From positions 154,178 to 218,177 of the forward strand of contig NZ_JARUVL010000005.1 of the NCBI RefSeq assembly GCF_030137545.1: a DNA stretch of 64,000 bases. Reading direction: 5' to 3'. The translations under genes were made by a program, and so were the position numbers. Below, piece by piece: positions 1 to 8,117 of this stretch. How positions within the stretch are numbered: position 1 is the first letter of the stretch; each line of letters starts with the position of its first letter. The notes below the pieces were generated by a model. That model was given only the letters and a program-made list of their open reading frames with translations, searched no databases and was not told the DNA's origin. The stretch is from Virgibacillus sp. LDC-1 (lineage in GTDB: Bacteria > Bacillota > Bacilli > Bacillales > Amphibacillaceae).

Positions 1-1
1 T

Positions 2-481
2 AGCAATCGTGTATTTGAAAAAGATTTAACCTTACAAGCAGCACAAAAAGTCGCCGATCACTTAAAGAAAGAAGGCGCTTCGGTAATGCTAACCCGTTCC
101 ACTGATTCTTTTATTTCACTAGAGGAACGTGTACAAAAAAGCAATGCAAGTAATGCGGATGCATTTATAAGTATCCATTTTGATGCCTTTCCTAAAAATA
201 ACGTCGGTGGAATTAGCACACACTATTATCATGCACAGCGAGACTATAAATTTGCCAAAATGATTCACAGCGCTGTGATTAAAAATACAGATAGAAATAA
301 TCGCAATGTAAGGCAATCTGACTATCTCGTATTACGAGATAGCACTATACCTGCCGTACTTCTTGAACTCGGATTTATGACAAATCAGAATGACCTTGAA
401 GCAATTCAAACTGCTTCATATCAAGATCAAATAGCAAAAGCAATTGCAGAAGGGTTAAATCAATATTTTCAAAATGAGTAA
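2..481 (+). CDS. N-acetylmuramoyl-L-alanine amidase, C-terminal part (5' truncated by window edge)
   Basis: The frame is open from base 2, so the true start lies left of the window; 159 residues remain. The protein is the C-terminal half of an Amidase_3 (zinc amidase) domain, which cuts the bond between N-acetylmuramic acid and L-alanine in peptidoglycan outside the cell. Visible family marks are the second zinc histidine in SIHFDAF and the catalytic glutamate in VLLELGFMTN near the end. The domain runs to the C-terminus with no further wall-binding repeats, so any targeting domain would be N-terminal. A strong terminator follows the stop, so it ends its transcript. Confidence 0.9.
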   Translation, partial: SNRVFEKDLTLQAAQKVADHLKKEGASVMLTRSTDSFISLEERVQKSNASNADAFISIHFDAFPKNNVGGISTHYYHAQRDYKFAKMIHSAVIKNTDRNNRNVRQSDYLVLRDSTIPAVLLELGFMTNQNDLEAIQTASYQDQIAKAIAEGLNQYFQNE

Positions 482-493
482 TGGTGTAACTTT

Positions 494-548
494 AAGCTGT
501 CTAAACAAACGCGTTCCAGATCTGTTTAGACAGCTTGTTTTTATTTTT
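494..548 (+). terminator. Rho-independent terminator after the amidase gene
   Basis: Perfect 14-bp inverted repeat, AAGCTGTCTAAACA at 494-507 and its complement at 523-536, followed by a T-rich run. It lies 13 bases after the amidase stop. Confidence 0.9.
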
Positions 549-559
549 GTAAATATGCT

Positions 560-1600
560 TCATTTTTTACACTTGGCATAAATCATACTTAAAATATCGT
601 TGAATTGGTATGTTTCTACGAGAAAGCCATGATGCTCAAACCAGCTAACAAGCAGGGCTTGATTCGCATAATATTCATCCTCAATCGATTCAACCGCTAC
701 CGTATTGCCCCTTTCTCGATAGCCTTCTAATACTTTATGGCGATGTACCTCATCTACCAACATTAAATCAGCAATGCAAATTTGTCCAAAAGGTTTTAAT
801 ACACGTGTCATTTCTTCAAGAGCAAGTAGCTTTTCTTCGTCCGGGAGATGGTGGAGCGCATAGCTCGATACAATGACATCAATCTGATTATCTATAATAG
901 GAAGTATAAGAAAATGTCCTTTGCGACATTCTATTTCTGGATGCTTTTCTTTACATTTTTCGAGCATTTTCTCTGATTGATCTACACCGATTACCTTCAT
1001 ATCATACGATAAAAATCGGGAACCAAGATTGCCTGTACCGATACCAATATCCAAACAGGTTGCCTCCCGCCCCTTTTGAACGATGTTTTCTACCATGGCT
1101 AAAGCCGCTTCATAGCCTTCATGCACATTAAATACGTGCCCTTCTGTTTTAATACGTTGATCATACTTATGCGCTTGCCCATCAAAATTCCACCGATCTG
1201 TCCACTGATAGCGAATTTCTTTTATTTTTTTCAAGTGAGCTGCCAATGGATAAAGCGCTTGATAAGAAAATTCGGTTGAACTCGTTCGAGTAATCATTTC
1301 ATCTAACGTTTCTAGCATATCTTTCATCTCTACCCATTTTTCAAGTAATGCCGTGCGCTGGATTTCCAAATGCTCTTGCAGCGTCATCTCCGGCTTTTCT
1401 AATATTACTTTAATTTGTTTTATAGGCATCCCAACCTCTCGCAGTGCCGTAATTGTAGTTAGCTGGAGTACATCCTCTTCTGAGAAAACTCGGTAATCAT
1501 TTTCTGGTTTTTTCGCCGGCTGTATCAACCCTTGTTTTTCATAAAAACGAATGGTTCTTGCTGAAATGTTCAATTCTTTTGCAACTTCTTTTATTTGCAT
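560..1600 (-). CDS. MerR-family regulator fused to a class I SAM-dependent methyltransferase
   Basis: 346 residues in two parts. Residues 1-70 are a MerR winged helix (helix-turn-helix ISARTIRFYEKQGLIQ), then a coiled linker to about 110. Residues 150-300 form a Rossmann methyltransferase: glycine-rich SAM loop DIGIGTGNLG at 184-193, acidic ribose-binding residue D207 after beta 2, and SSYALHHLPDEEK as the Methyltransf_11 post-motif. The start is set by GGAGGAGGG eight bases upstream. A MerR regulator normally senses through a C-terminal effector domain; here an enzyme takes that place, so SAM, a methyl acceptor or the product may be the signal. That is inference. It stands alone, with a MerR-type promoter upstream suggesting autoregulation. 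Substrate unknown. Confidence 0.85.
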   Translation of the reverse strand: MQIKEVAKELNISARTIRFYEKQGLIQPAKKPENDYRVFSEEDVLQLTTITALREVGMPIKQIKVILEKPEMTLQEHLEIQRTALLEKWVEMKDMLETLDEMITRTSSTEFSYQALYPLAAHLKKIKEIRYQWTDRWNFDGQAHKYDQRIKTEGHVFNVHEGYEAALAMVENIVQKGREATCLDIGIGTGNLGSRFLSYDMKVIGVDQSEKMLEKCKEKHPEIECRKGHFLILPIIDNQIDVIVSSYALHHLPDEEKLLALEEMTRVLKPFGQICIADLMLVDEVHRHKVLEGYRERGNTVAVESIEDEYYANQALLVSWFEHHGFLVETYQFNDILSMIYAKCKK

Positions 1601-1621
1601 GGTGAATCCCTCCTCCCACTC

Positions 1622-1653
1622 AGTCTAAACCTTAACGTAAGTAGAATGTAAAG
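1622..1653 (-). promoter_or_regulatory. MerR-type promoter with long spacer and dyad, upstream of the MerR-methyltransferase gene
   Basis: Read on the minus strand, a -35-like TTTACA (1648-1653) and a -10-like TAGACT (1622-1627) are separated by 20 bp, longer than the usual 17. The spacer carries the dyad CTTAACGTAAG (1631-1641). Overlong spacers with a central dyad are the hallmark of promoters twisted into activity by MerR proteins, so autoregulation is likely. Confidence 0.5.
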
Positions 1654-1895
1654 TGTAATTTTAAACAAGGACTCGTTTCCAAATAAACGTATATTTATTT
1701 ATGTCTATCCGTTATTGGAAGAAAACATACTGCAAGCTAGTGAATCAAGTTATTGTCATGCTGCCTCTTCAATTCTATTTTTGTAAATTTAGACCTTTGC
1801 TTTTATAAGGTTGATTGTTTGGTATCAGGTAGGAAATTGTAATTTTGGGATATAATAAATGTTCTTAAACAAGCAGGAGGATTTAACTAATAGGG

Positions 1896-2024
1896 TTGCC
1901 AACAAACAACACAAAAAATTCTCGAAGGTTTTATTATCAGATATTTGTTTTGCTTTTGTGCACCATACCTTTGTTGGATGGTTTGCAAGGAAATGCAAAG
2001 GAGCAGTCTGAAGGCAGGAGTTAA
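1896..2024 (+). CDS. Possible small exported peptide (42 residues, TTG start), doubtful
   Basis: The 1601-2281 stretch has no clear gene. A TTG-started frame encodes 42 residues with a basic N-terminus (KNSRR) and a hydrophobic core (IFVLLLCTIPLL), as in a signal peptide. AGGAGG at 1875-1880 lies 15 bases upstream, which is too far for a good start, although an ATA codon at 1890 would be better spaced. TATAAT occurs at 1851 without a good -35, and a terminator follows at 2172-2217. The promoter-like, RBS-like and terminator elements suggest a short transcribed unit; the protein itself is weakly supported and could be a decayed gene. Confidence 0.25.
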   Translation: MPTNNTKNSRRFYYQIFVLLLCTIPLLDGLQGNAKEQSEGRS

Positions 2025-2171
2025 TAAAAACTTACAAATGAAAATAAACAACACTTGCTGCAAGATGAAAGATTAATAGACTAAACCGCTATAAGGATTG
2101 AGCGAAAATACAAATAAACCACTCAAAAATATAATAAGAAAACGGAGTAAAGGTTTTGAATAGCTATACAT

Positions 2172-2217
2172 AGAGGTCATCCTTGTTTAATTAGAATGGC
2201 CTCTGTTTTTTATTTTC
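2172..2217 (+). terminator. Terminator of a short plus-strand unit
   Basis: AGAGGTCAT (2172-2180) pairs with ATGGCCTCT (2196-2204) with one G-U pair, followed by a T-rich tail. No confident gene precedes it; see the doubtful small frame at 1896. Confidence 0.65.
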
Positions 2218-2281
2218 AGCCGGTTATATAGCCACCATTCACTTCTTTTTTAACACTTTAGGGTCGGGGGACAGACCCATT

Positions 2282-3019
2282 TTATAGCCTAGACAGCACT
2301 CTCGGTTTGATGGGGAGGCGTTTGGTGATGTCGCAGTCGGTATTAAAGATTTCATCAGGTGTGCCCGTCGCGGTAATTTTTCCTTTTCTTAAAATAACAA
2401 TGCGATCAGCAATCGCTTGGGCATCTTCTTGATCATGGGTGACAAATATCGACGTGACACCAGTTGTTTTTAAAATCGTGCGTAATTCTTCTCTAATTCT
2501 AATTTGTAAGTCGGCATCAAGGTTACTAAATGGTTCGTCAAAAAGTAATAATTTCGGATTTGGAGCCAGGGCACGTGCTAAAGCGACTCGTTGCTGCTGA
2601 CCACCACTTAACTCATAAGGATAACGTTTTTCATAGCCATTAAGATCAATGAGTTCAAGTACGTCTTTCAATCGTTCTTTTTTCTCTTTCCGTGACCATT
2701 TGACCAAGCCAAACATTATATTTTCTTCCACTGTCATATGAGGAAATAGCGCGTAATCTTGAAAGACCATTCCAATATCTCGTTTTTCAGGTTGCACAAA
2801 TTTCGATGGACTGCACATACAGTCATCGCCAACCATAAACGTTCCTTTTGTTGGTATTTCTAGACCTGCAATCAATCGTAGTAACGAACTTTTACCACTA
2901 CCTGATTCACCCAATATCGTGGTTATGTCACCTTTATTAATGGTTAAGTTGAACGCATCGATCGTGAAATCACTTGCGTTTGGATATTTGAAATGTAGAT
3001 CGCGAATTTGAATAAACAT
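2282..3019 (-). CDS. Ferric-iron ABC transporter ATP-binding protein (FbpC/FutC type)
   Basis: 245-residue ABC ATPase that powers iron import. It shows Walker A GESGSGKSS, Q-loop VFQDYALFPHM, signature LSGGQQQRVALARAL, Walker B LLLFDEPFSNLD and H-loop VTHDQEDA. The domain order and the short C-terminus fit the Fbp/Fut/Afu ferric-iron group rather than the longer sugar importers with a TOBE domain. The start has AAAGGG upstream and lies 4 bases after the permease stop, so the two are co-translated. Substrate is inferred from the cognate binding protein and the Fur boxes upstream. Confidence 0.88.
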   Translation of the reverse strand: MFIQIRDLHFKYPNASDFTIDAFNLTINKGDITTILGESGSGKSSLLRLIAGLEIPTKGTFMVGDDCMCSPSKFVQPEKRDIGMVFQDYALFPHMTVEENIMFGLVKWSRKEKKERLKDVLELIDLNGYEKRYPYELSGGQQQRVALARALAPNPKLLLFDEPFSNLDADLQIRIREELRTILKTTGVTSIFVTHDQEDAQAIADRIVILRKGKITATGTPDEIFNTDCDITKRLPIKPRVLSRL

Positions 3020-3023
3020 CAGC

Positions 3024-4688
3024 TTACACCCTTTCTAAGACATAATGGAAAACGTAAATCGAAACAGCACTTATGATAATAATTAAAATCGATGGAATGG
3101 CAGCTTCGTGAATCATCTCATTTGTTGCATAAGTAAAGGCGTTGGTTGCTAGCGTTTCAAAATTAAATGGCCTTAAAATTAATGTTAATGGTAGTTCTTT
3201 TAGTATATCGATAAACGCCAGAATGAAACCGCTAAAAATGGCGCCTCGAATCATTTTGATATCAACTTTAAAAAATGACTGTGTCACATTGTTGCCGAGC
3301 ATGCGTGAAGCTTCTGTGAATTTTGTGCCAATTCGTTCAAAACCAGCATCAACGGAATTGTATGCAACGGCTAAATATCGTATGATATAGGCAAAAACGA
3401 GCATAAAGATACTTGTGCTTAAGATGTAAGAGGATACCCAGCCCCATTGGTAAATTTTTGCATCAATACCCGTTACAAGGGTTACGATGCCCACTGCAAT
3501 AACTGCTCCAGGTATAGAATAACCTAAAATCGTTACTTTAGGAAAGAGCTTTGCCATTAAGCCGCGATGGAGCCGTGAAAAGTTACTAATCACAACAGCC
3601 ATAATGGTAATAACTGTCGCCGCTACAAAAGCAACAAAAACGGTATTTCGGATGATCGTCAAAAATTCTTGAGAAAACAGTTGATTATACGTTAAAACAG
3701 CCCAAGCCATTAATTGGATGAAAGGGATAATAAAAGCAATGGCAAAGATAAACATACAGTAACCAAACGCGAGCCATTTTTTGCGTCCTTTTAACGCAAT
3801 CGGCTGTAATAATTTTACTTTTGTCGTCGTAAAACTGAATCGTTTTCGTCCTCGTAATAGTCGCTCGAGTAGGAGAAGCCCTAAAATGATAAACATAAGG
3901 GAACCCGATAATTTGATTGCAGAGTTGAGATCCCCGAATCCAAACCACGTCTGAAAAATCGCCGTCGTAAATGTTTGGATACCAAAATATTTCACCACAC
4001 CATAATCATTGAGGACTTCTAAAATGACCAAACTTACCCCCGCCACAATGGATGCTCTGGCAATTGGGAGAACAATTTTAAAATAAATGCGCCAAGATCC
4101 ACTTCCTAATAAGCGTGCATTTTCAATTAAAGAAGTAGATTGTCTAGCCAAAAAAGCTTTCGTGATCGTAAAAACATACGGGTATAGGCATATAACAAAT
4201 ATAAAAATTGCGCCTGGCATATTCATGATATTAAAGAATTGTTGATTGACCGTGACGTCAAACTGGTTTCTTAAGGTGGTTTGAATGACGCCTGTGTAAT
4301 TTAAAATACCATGATACGTATAAGCGCCAATATAGGGAGGGATAGCGAGCGGTAAAATCATCCCCCACTGAAAAAAACCACGTAACGGAAAATCATAGGC
4401 GGAAATTAGCCACGCTAAGCTAGAGCCAATGATCGCCGTCAATAAACCGACAACTAAAACAAGCAGCGATGAATTCATGATATAGGTGTTGAGCATATAC
4501 TCTTTTATGTGGGCCCAATTGTCATTTGACTCATGGAAAAATTGTAATATGATGGATATGTTAGGTAGTATGATGAGGATAATAAATACGAAGCTAAATA
4601 TCATCCATCCGTTTATGCTACTTTTCATGTTTCTAATCCAGTTCAACTGTTTCACGCCTTTCAGATCTTGACACTGTTTCCTTAACAA
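3024..4688 (-). CDS. Ferric-iron ABC transporter permease, fused two-domain (FbpB/FutB type)
   Basis: About 554 residues with roughly twelve membrane segments arranged as two tandem BinPDT1 permease halves, the arrangement of FbpB-type iron permeases. EAA-like loops that contact the ATPase are visible at ENARLLGSGSWRIYFKIVLP in the first half and TEASRMLGNNVTQSFFKV in the second. The start is uncertain: 4688 is a TTG without a clear ribosome site; TTG 4646 has AAAGG ten bases upstream, and ATG 4628 precedes the first hydrophobic segment. It is followed directly by the ATPase gene. A separate promoter candidate lies upstream at 4766-4795. Confidence 0.85.
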   Translation of the reverse strand: MLRKQCQDLKGVKQLNWIRNMKSSINGWMIFSFVFIILIILPNISIILQFFHESNDNWAHIKEYMLNTYIMNSSLLVLVVGLLTAIIGSSLAWLISAYDFPLRGFFQWGMILPLAIPPYIGAYTYHGILNYTGVIQTTLRNQFDVTVNQQFFNIMNMPGAIFIFVICLYPYVFTITKAFLARQSTSLIENARLLGSGSWRIYFKIVLPIARASIVAGVSLVILEVLNDYGVVKYFGIQTFTTAIFQTWFGFGDLNSAIKLSGSLMFIILGLLLLERLLRGRKRFSFTTTKVKLLQPIALKGRKKWLAFGYCMFIFAIAFIIPFIQLMAWAVLTYNQLFSQEFLTIIRNTVFVAFVAATVITIMAVVISNFSRLHRGLMAKLFPKVTILGYSIPGAVIAVGIVTLVTGIDAKIYQWGWVSSYILSTSIFMLVFAYIIRYLAVAYNSVDAGFERIGTKFTEASRMLGNNVTQSFFKVDIKMIRGAIFSGFILAFIDILKELPLTLILRPFNFETLATNAFTYATNEMIHEAAIPSILIIIISAVSIYVFHYVLERV

Positions 4689-4765
4689 AACATCTGTATC
4701 GAATGATTTACTTCTTTCAAATGTTTAAATATAGTCAAAAATAGAAGCTGACAAAACCACTTCCA

Positions 4766-4795
4766 ATTATGTGTGAAAATACTTATACAATGCAA
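4766..4795 (-). promoter_or_regulatory. Candidate internal promoter for the permease-ATPase pair
   Basis: Minus-strand TTGCAT (4790-4795), 18-bp spacer, CATAAT (4766-4771). It lies in the 277-base gap between the binding-protein gene and the permease gene, after a hairpin that may reduce read-through. Nothing else is seen in this gap. Confidence 0.35.
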
Positions 4796-4889
4796 GCTTT
4801 TTACATGAGAGCTTCATATATTAGTACGCTACTTTTTTAAATAAATCTGCTCTTTTTATGGCATGAACTTCTACTGAAATGAACAAACC

Positions 4890-4923
4890 GCATGAAATCA
4901 AGTGTTTATACTGGACTTCATGC
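4890..4923 (-). terminator. Hairpin after the iron-binding-protein gene, possible partial terminator
   Basis: GCATGAAATCAAG (4890-4902) pairs with CTGGACTTCATGC (4911-4923) with one wobble and one mismatch. The following minus-strand sequence (GGTTTGTTC) is only weakly T-rich, so it may attenuate rather than stop, or protect the 3' end and make the binding protein more abundant than the permease. Confidence 0.4.
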
Positions 4924-4965
4924 GATTTCACATGGATGTTTTGTTTTATGAATTTCAAAATTTTC

Positions 4966-6027
4966 TTATTTCCAACCAACCTCGTTAAAGATTTTTACAG
5001 CTTCTGTATTGTTTTCACCTAAAATAGATAGGTTAATATCCTGTTCTTTAAAGTCGCCCCATTGTTTAAGCGTTTCGTCAGGTTCAACATTCGGGTTGAC
5101 TGGATATTCATAGTTAGCACTGGCAAATTGTGCTTGTACGTCTTCTGATGATAAAAATTCAATTAGCTTCACTGCGTTTTCTTTGTTTCGCGCTTGCTTG
5201 GTAATGCCAATACCACTAACATTTACGTGGGTTCCAGTTGTATCTTGATTAGGAAAGAAAACCTCTAACTGCTTTGCCACATTCACTTCTGCCTCATCTG
5301 CTGAATTTAACATTCCACCAAGGTAATAAGTGTTCATAACGGCAATATCTCCTTCGCCAGCGGCAACGCCTTTCGCTTGGTCTCGATCGCCACCTTGTGG
5401 GTCACGCGCCATATTTGCTACAATCGCTTCTGCCCACGTTTTTGCTTCATCGCGGCCGTTTAAATCGATAAAGGAAGCTAAAAGAGATTGGTTATAGATG
5501 TTTTCTGATGACCGAATCAGAATACGACCTTCCCACTTTGGATCAGTTAAGTCTTCGTAAGTAGATAATTCATTTAGGTCCACACGGTCTTTATGATAGA
5601 CGATAACACGGGCCCGTTTCGTTAAGCCAAACCATTCGTTATCCGCATCACGTAAATTTTCTGGAATATTTTTGTTTAATACATCGTTTTCCACACTCTG
5701 TAATAAGCCTTGCTCTTTTGCACGATGGAGACGTCCCGCATCAGCTGTGTAGAATAAATCAGCTGTTTGATCACCTTCACGCTTCATCCGTTCGATTAAC
5801 TCATCTGCACTTCCTTCAATAACATTCACTTTGATGCCTGTTTTCTCTTCAAATTGGTTATAAAGCTCATCGTCAATATCATAATGCCGACTTGTGTAAA
5901 GGTTTACTTCTTCACTGCTAGCATCATTCTTGTTTTTACTATCATCACTAGTGTCTTCTTGGTTGCCACAAGCGGATAACAAGACGATTAAGAAAATGAA
6001 ACTGAAGAAAAAAATCGTTTTACGCAT
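4966..6027 (-). CDS. Ferric-iron ABC transporter substrate-binding lipoprotein (FbpA/FutA type)
   Basis: 353 residues. The signal peptide ends in the lipobox LLSAC, so the mature protein is lipid-anchored at Cys20 on the outer face of the membrane. The body is a periplasmic-binding-protein type II fold of the FbpA/FutA/AfuA group: NLYTSRHYDIDDELY near the start, then FYTADAGRLHRAKEQG and GGDRDQAKGVAAGEGDIAV, and the tyrosine-rich NTYYLGGML, of the kind that supplies iron ligands. RBS AAGGGG lies 11 bases upstream of the ATG. Two Fur-box-like sites upstream support induction by iron starvation. Confidence 0.9.
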   Translation of the reverse strand: MRKTIFFFSFIFLIVLLSACGNQEDTSDDSKNKNDASSEEVNLYTSRHYDIDDELYNQFEEKTGIKVNVIEGSADELIERMKREGDQTADLFYTADAGRLHRAKEQGLLQSVENDVLNKNIPENLRDADNEWFGLTKRARVIVYHKDRVDLNELSTYEDLTDPKWEGRILIRSSENIYNQSLLASFIDLNGRDEAKTWAEAIVANMARDPQGGDRDQAKGVAAGEGDIAVMNTYYLGGMLNSADEAEVNVAKQLEVFFPNQDTTGTHVNVSGIGITKQARNKENAVKLIEFLSSEDVQAQFASANYEYPVNPNVEPDETLKQWGDFKEQDINLSILGENNTEAVKIFNEVGWK

Positions 6028-6058
6028 GTTATGTAACCCCTTTTTATATTGATTTTAT

Positions 6059-6113
6059 TGAGAACGATTATCATTACAACTCATATTATTATTGATAACG
6101 ATTCTCAAGTCAA
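6059..6113 (-). promoter_or_regulatory. Fur-regulated promoter of the iron-uptake genes (two Fur boxes)
   Basis: Minus-strand TTGACT (6108-6113), 17-bp spacer, AATAAT (6085-6090). A 7-1-7 Fur-box match, TGATAACGATTCTCA (6093-6107), sits inside the spacer; a second, TGAGAACGATTATCA (6059-6073), lies just downstream. Each matches 12 of 14 defined bases of TGATAAT-N-ATTATCA. Occupation would block the promoter in iron-replete cells. Confidence 0.8.
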
Positions 6114-6269
6114 GCGTTTTTTAATAAAATATGTAAAACAAGTATGAGTCATGCGTCATCGGAACTAGTAGTCCTGAACTTCCTCTAAGGGGAAGAATAT
6201 TTTTTAAAGGTCGGTTTTTTAAGAGGTAATAAATAATGTACGATGAGCGTGAGCTGCAAAAAATCATTG

Positions 6270-6308
6270 CAGAAAAAAAGAAATGAAAGGTAACTAAACT
6301 TTCACTTC
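6270..6308 (-). terminator. Terminator of the nrd operon
   Basis: On the minus strand, a 10-bp stem with one mismatch (6280-6289 with 6299-6308) is followed by TTTTTTT. It is about 180 bases beyond the nrdF stop. The rest of the 6114-6491 stretch holds no gene that I can support. Confidence 0.6.
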
Positions 6309-6491
6309 TTCCGTTGCATTCATTTGTTGCGCATCCTTTTTCTCGTAAGTATCGGTGATAAGTAGCCTTTAGCCGATGGATGCGTAGTGTTATTTGGACC
6401 ATAAATAGTCTGTGTTTTCTTATGATATTTCAACTTTTATATTAGATTTCTCCACAATATCGGAACTAATTACCATTCGCGTTCCATCTTC

Positions 6492-7535
6492 TTATAGATC
6501 ATCAAAGCCGTTTAAATCACTTGTTTTCGTATATTGTCTCGATTTCTGTTCAAAGAAATCTGTCTTCGTTCCATCAAAATTATCAACATATGCTCGAATC
6601 CACTTCATTGGATTGTCGACATGTTCTGAATACACTTCATCTAATCCCATCATACGAAGCATTTTATTTGCCCGATATTTAATATAGCCTGCCATCTCGT
6701 CTAGGTCGATTCCATCTACATCTGCTAACACATATGAAGACCACTCAATTTCAAGTTCAACAGATTGTTGAAAATGGTCGTATACCCAGTTAACAAATTC
6801 AGGCGTATTGTGGTCTGGATGCTCTGCCAATGTCGCACGAAACAGTTCCGCGATAAAACGACCATGCTCTAATTCATCTCGGTTAATATAACTAATCATC
6901 GTAGACGTACCAACCATTTTATTGTTACGAGCTAAATTATAGAAAAAGGCAAAACCAGAGTAAAAAAACATTCCTTCTAACAAGGCAGTATAAACTAAAG
7001 TTTTCAATATATTTTCCAATGAAGGCTCTTCAACAAAAGCGTTATATTGTGCCATTAAATGCTCGTTTCGCTTCAGCAATACTGGATCCTTTCTGCCAAG
7101 CTGAAACGATTCATTTTGCTCGTCCAATGATACAACAGAGGAAAGCACATAAGAATAGCTTTCGTTATGCACGGCCTCTTGCTGAGCAATTACCGCCATA
7201 ATAGATTGCACGGATGGATCTGTTGCATACAAGGATAGCAGCAACGCTGTTCTTGTTTGCGGTGCATCTAATGTAGACAAAAGCCCGATTATTTTCAAAT
7301 ATGCGTCACGTTCTTCCGCTGATAAAGCAGAAAATTGCTTGACGTCGCTCGACATATTCACCTCGTCAGCCTGCCAATAATTACCTACGAGTCGTTTGTA
7401 CATTTTATACCAATGTGGATATGCAATATCATTCCAATTTAAAATCCCGCTCGATTCTCCGCCAAATAAACCTGTTGATTTATTCGGGTTACGCGGCTCT
7501 AATGTTTTTGCACGATCAAGCAAAAGCTTTGGCAT
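6492..7535 (-). CDS. nrdF: Class I ribonucleotide reductase small (radical) subunit
   Basis: 347 residues. The beta subunit carries the di-metal centre and stable tyrosyl radical used to start reduction of ribonucleotides. Metal ligands visible: D90 (STLD), E120 and H123 (QQEAVH), and the later glutamates and histidine in LLEGMFF and DELEHGRF. The radical tyrosine is Y127, seven residues after E120, so this is a tyrosyl-type rather than a Tyr-less R2. The ATG at 7535 is chosen because GGAAGGGG lies nine bases upstream; this start overlaps the flavodoxin gene by 20 bases, suggesting coupled translation. Last gene of nrdE-flavodoxin-nrdF. Confidence 0.92.
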   Translation of the reverse strand: MPKLLLDRAKTLEPRNPNKSTGLFGGESSGILNWNDIAYPHWYKMYKRLVGNYWQADEVNMSSDVKQFSALSAEERDAYLKIIGLLSTLDAPQTRTALLLSLYATDPSVQSIMAVIAQQEAVHNESYSYVLSSVVSLDEQNESFQLGRKDPVLLKRNEHLMAQYNAFVEEPSLENILKTLVYTALLEGMFFYSGFAFFYNLARNNKMVGTSTMISYINRDELEHGRFIAELFRATLAEHPDHNTPEFVNWVYDHFQQSVELEIEWSSYVLADVDGIDLDEMAGYIKYRANKMLRMMGLDEVYSEHVDNPMKWIRAYVDNFDGTKTDFFEQKSRQYTKTSDLNGFDDL

Positions 7536-7950
7536 TTTCAAGAACCCCTTCCAACCAATTAACAATTTTCAATTCCTGATTTCCTCGTGGAGATTGTTCA
7601 ATTTTTAATCCTGGCCACTTACTTTCATAAAAGCGCACTAGCTTGTCCACTGCTAGACAAAATAGGTCATCTCCACCAAACTGTGTATCTCCTGTTCCAA
7701 ATACAGCTACATTTTCTGGCTTGTAGCCAATTTCTGCTACAAAGTCCTTTACTTCATCAGGCGTACTGCCTTGATCCCACGTAAATGTACCGATAAAAAT
7801 GAAATCATAATCAGAAGGAAAGACAGGAGGATCGATGCCAATTCGATGCATCGATACTGCTAGTCCATCCATTGTTAGCCTATTCGCAATGAAATCTGCT
7901 ACTTCTTCTGTATTTCCGCTGTATGATAAATAAGCTACCAACGCTCTCAA
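7516..7950 (-). CDS. Flavodoxin-like NrdI-type protein of the nrd operon
   Basis: 144 residues with a flavodoxin fold: FMN phosphate loop SYSGNTEE near the N-terminus, IFIGTFTWDQGSTPDE and VFGTGDTQFGG as the isoalloxazine-contacting loops. Sitting between nrdE and nrdF, it should supply electrons or activated oxygen for building the NrdF metal-radical cofactor, the NrdI role; but it is closer in look to a true flavodoxin than to the short NrdI of B. subtilis, so it may act as reductant in general. Translation starts at a TTG with AGGAGG seven bases upstream. Its 3' end overlaps nrdF. Confidence 0.8.
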   Translation of the reverse strand: MRALVAYLSYSGNTEEVADFIANRLTMDGLAVSMHRIGIDPPVFPSDYDFIFIGTFTWDQGSTPDEVKDFVAEIGYKPENVAVFGTGDTQFGGDDLFCLAVDKLVRFYESKWPGLKIEQSPRGNQELKIVNWLEGVLENAKAFA

Positions 7951-8117
7951 CGTGAGCCCTCCTCATATAATAATCCAGGCATCGATTTTGAGCCTAATTA
8001 TTCTGAACCCTATTCAAGCATACAAAGGGTTATAAATCCAATACCTTTCCCTACAGGCGGATGCTGTCACCGCTGGTCTTTTTATTAGAAAACCATCACT
8101 TACAAGTTACAATCTAA

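Noticed and set aside
6121..6402. A 93-codon minus-strand frame downstream of the Fur boxes, and a 16-codon plus-strand frame at 6238
   Set aside because: The long frame has no ribosome site and a composition unlike a protein; the short one overlaps the A-run that belongs to the nrd terminator on the other strand.
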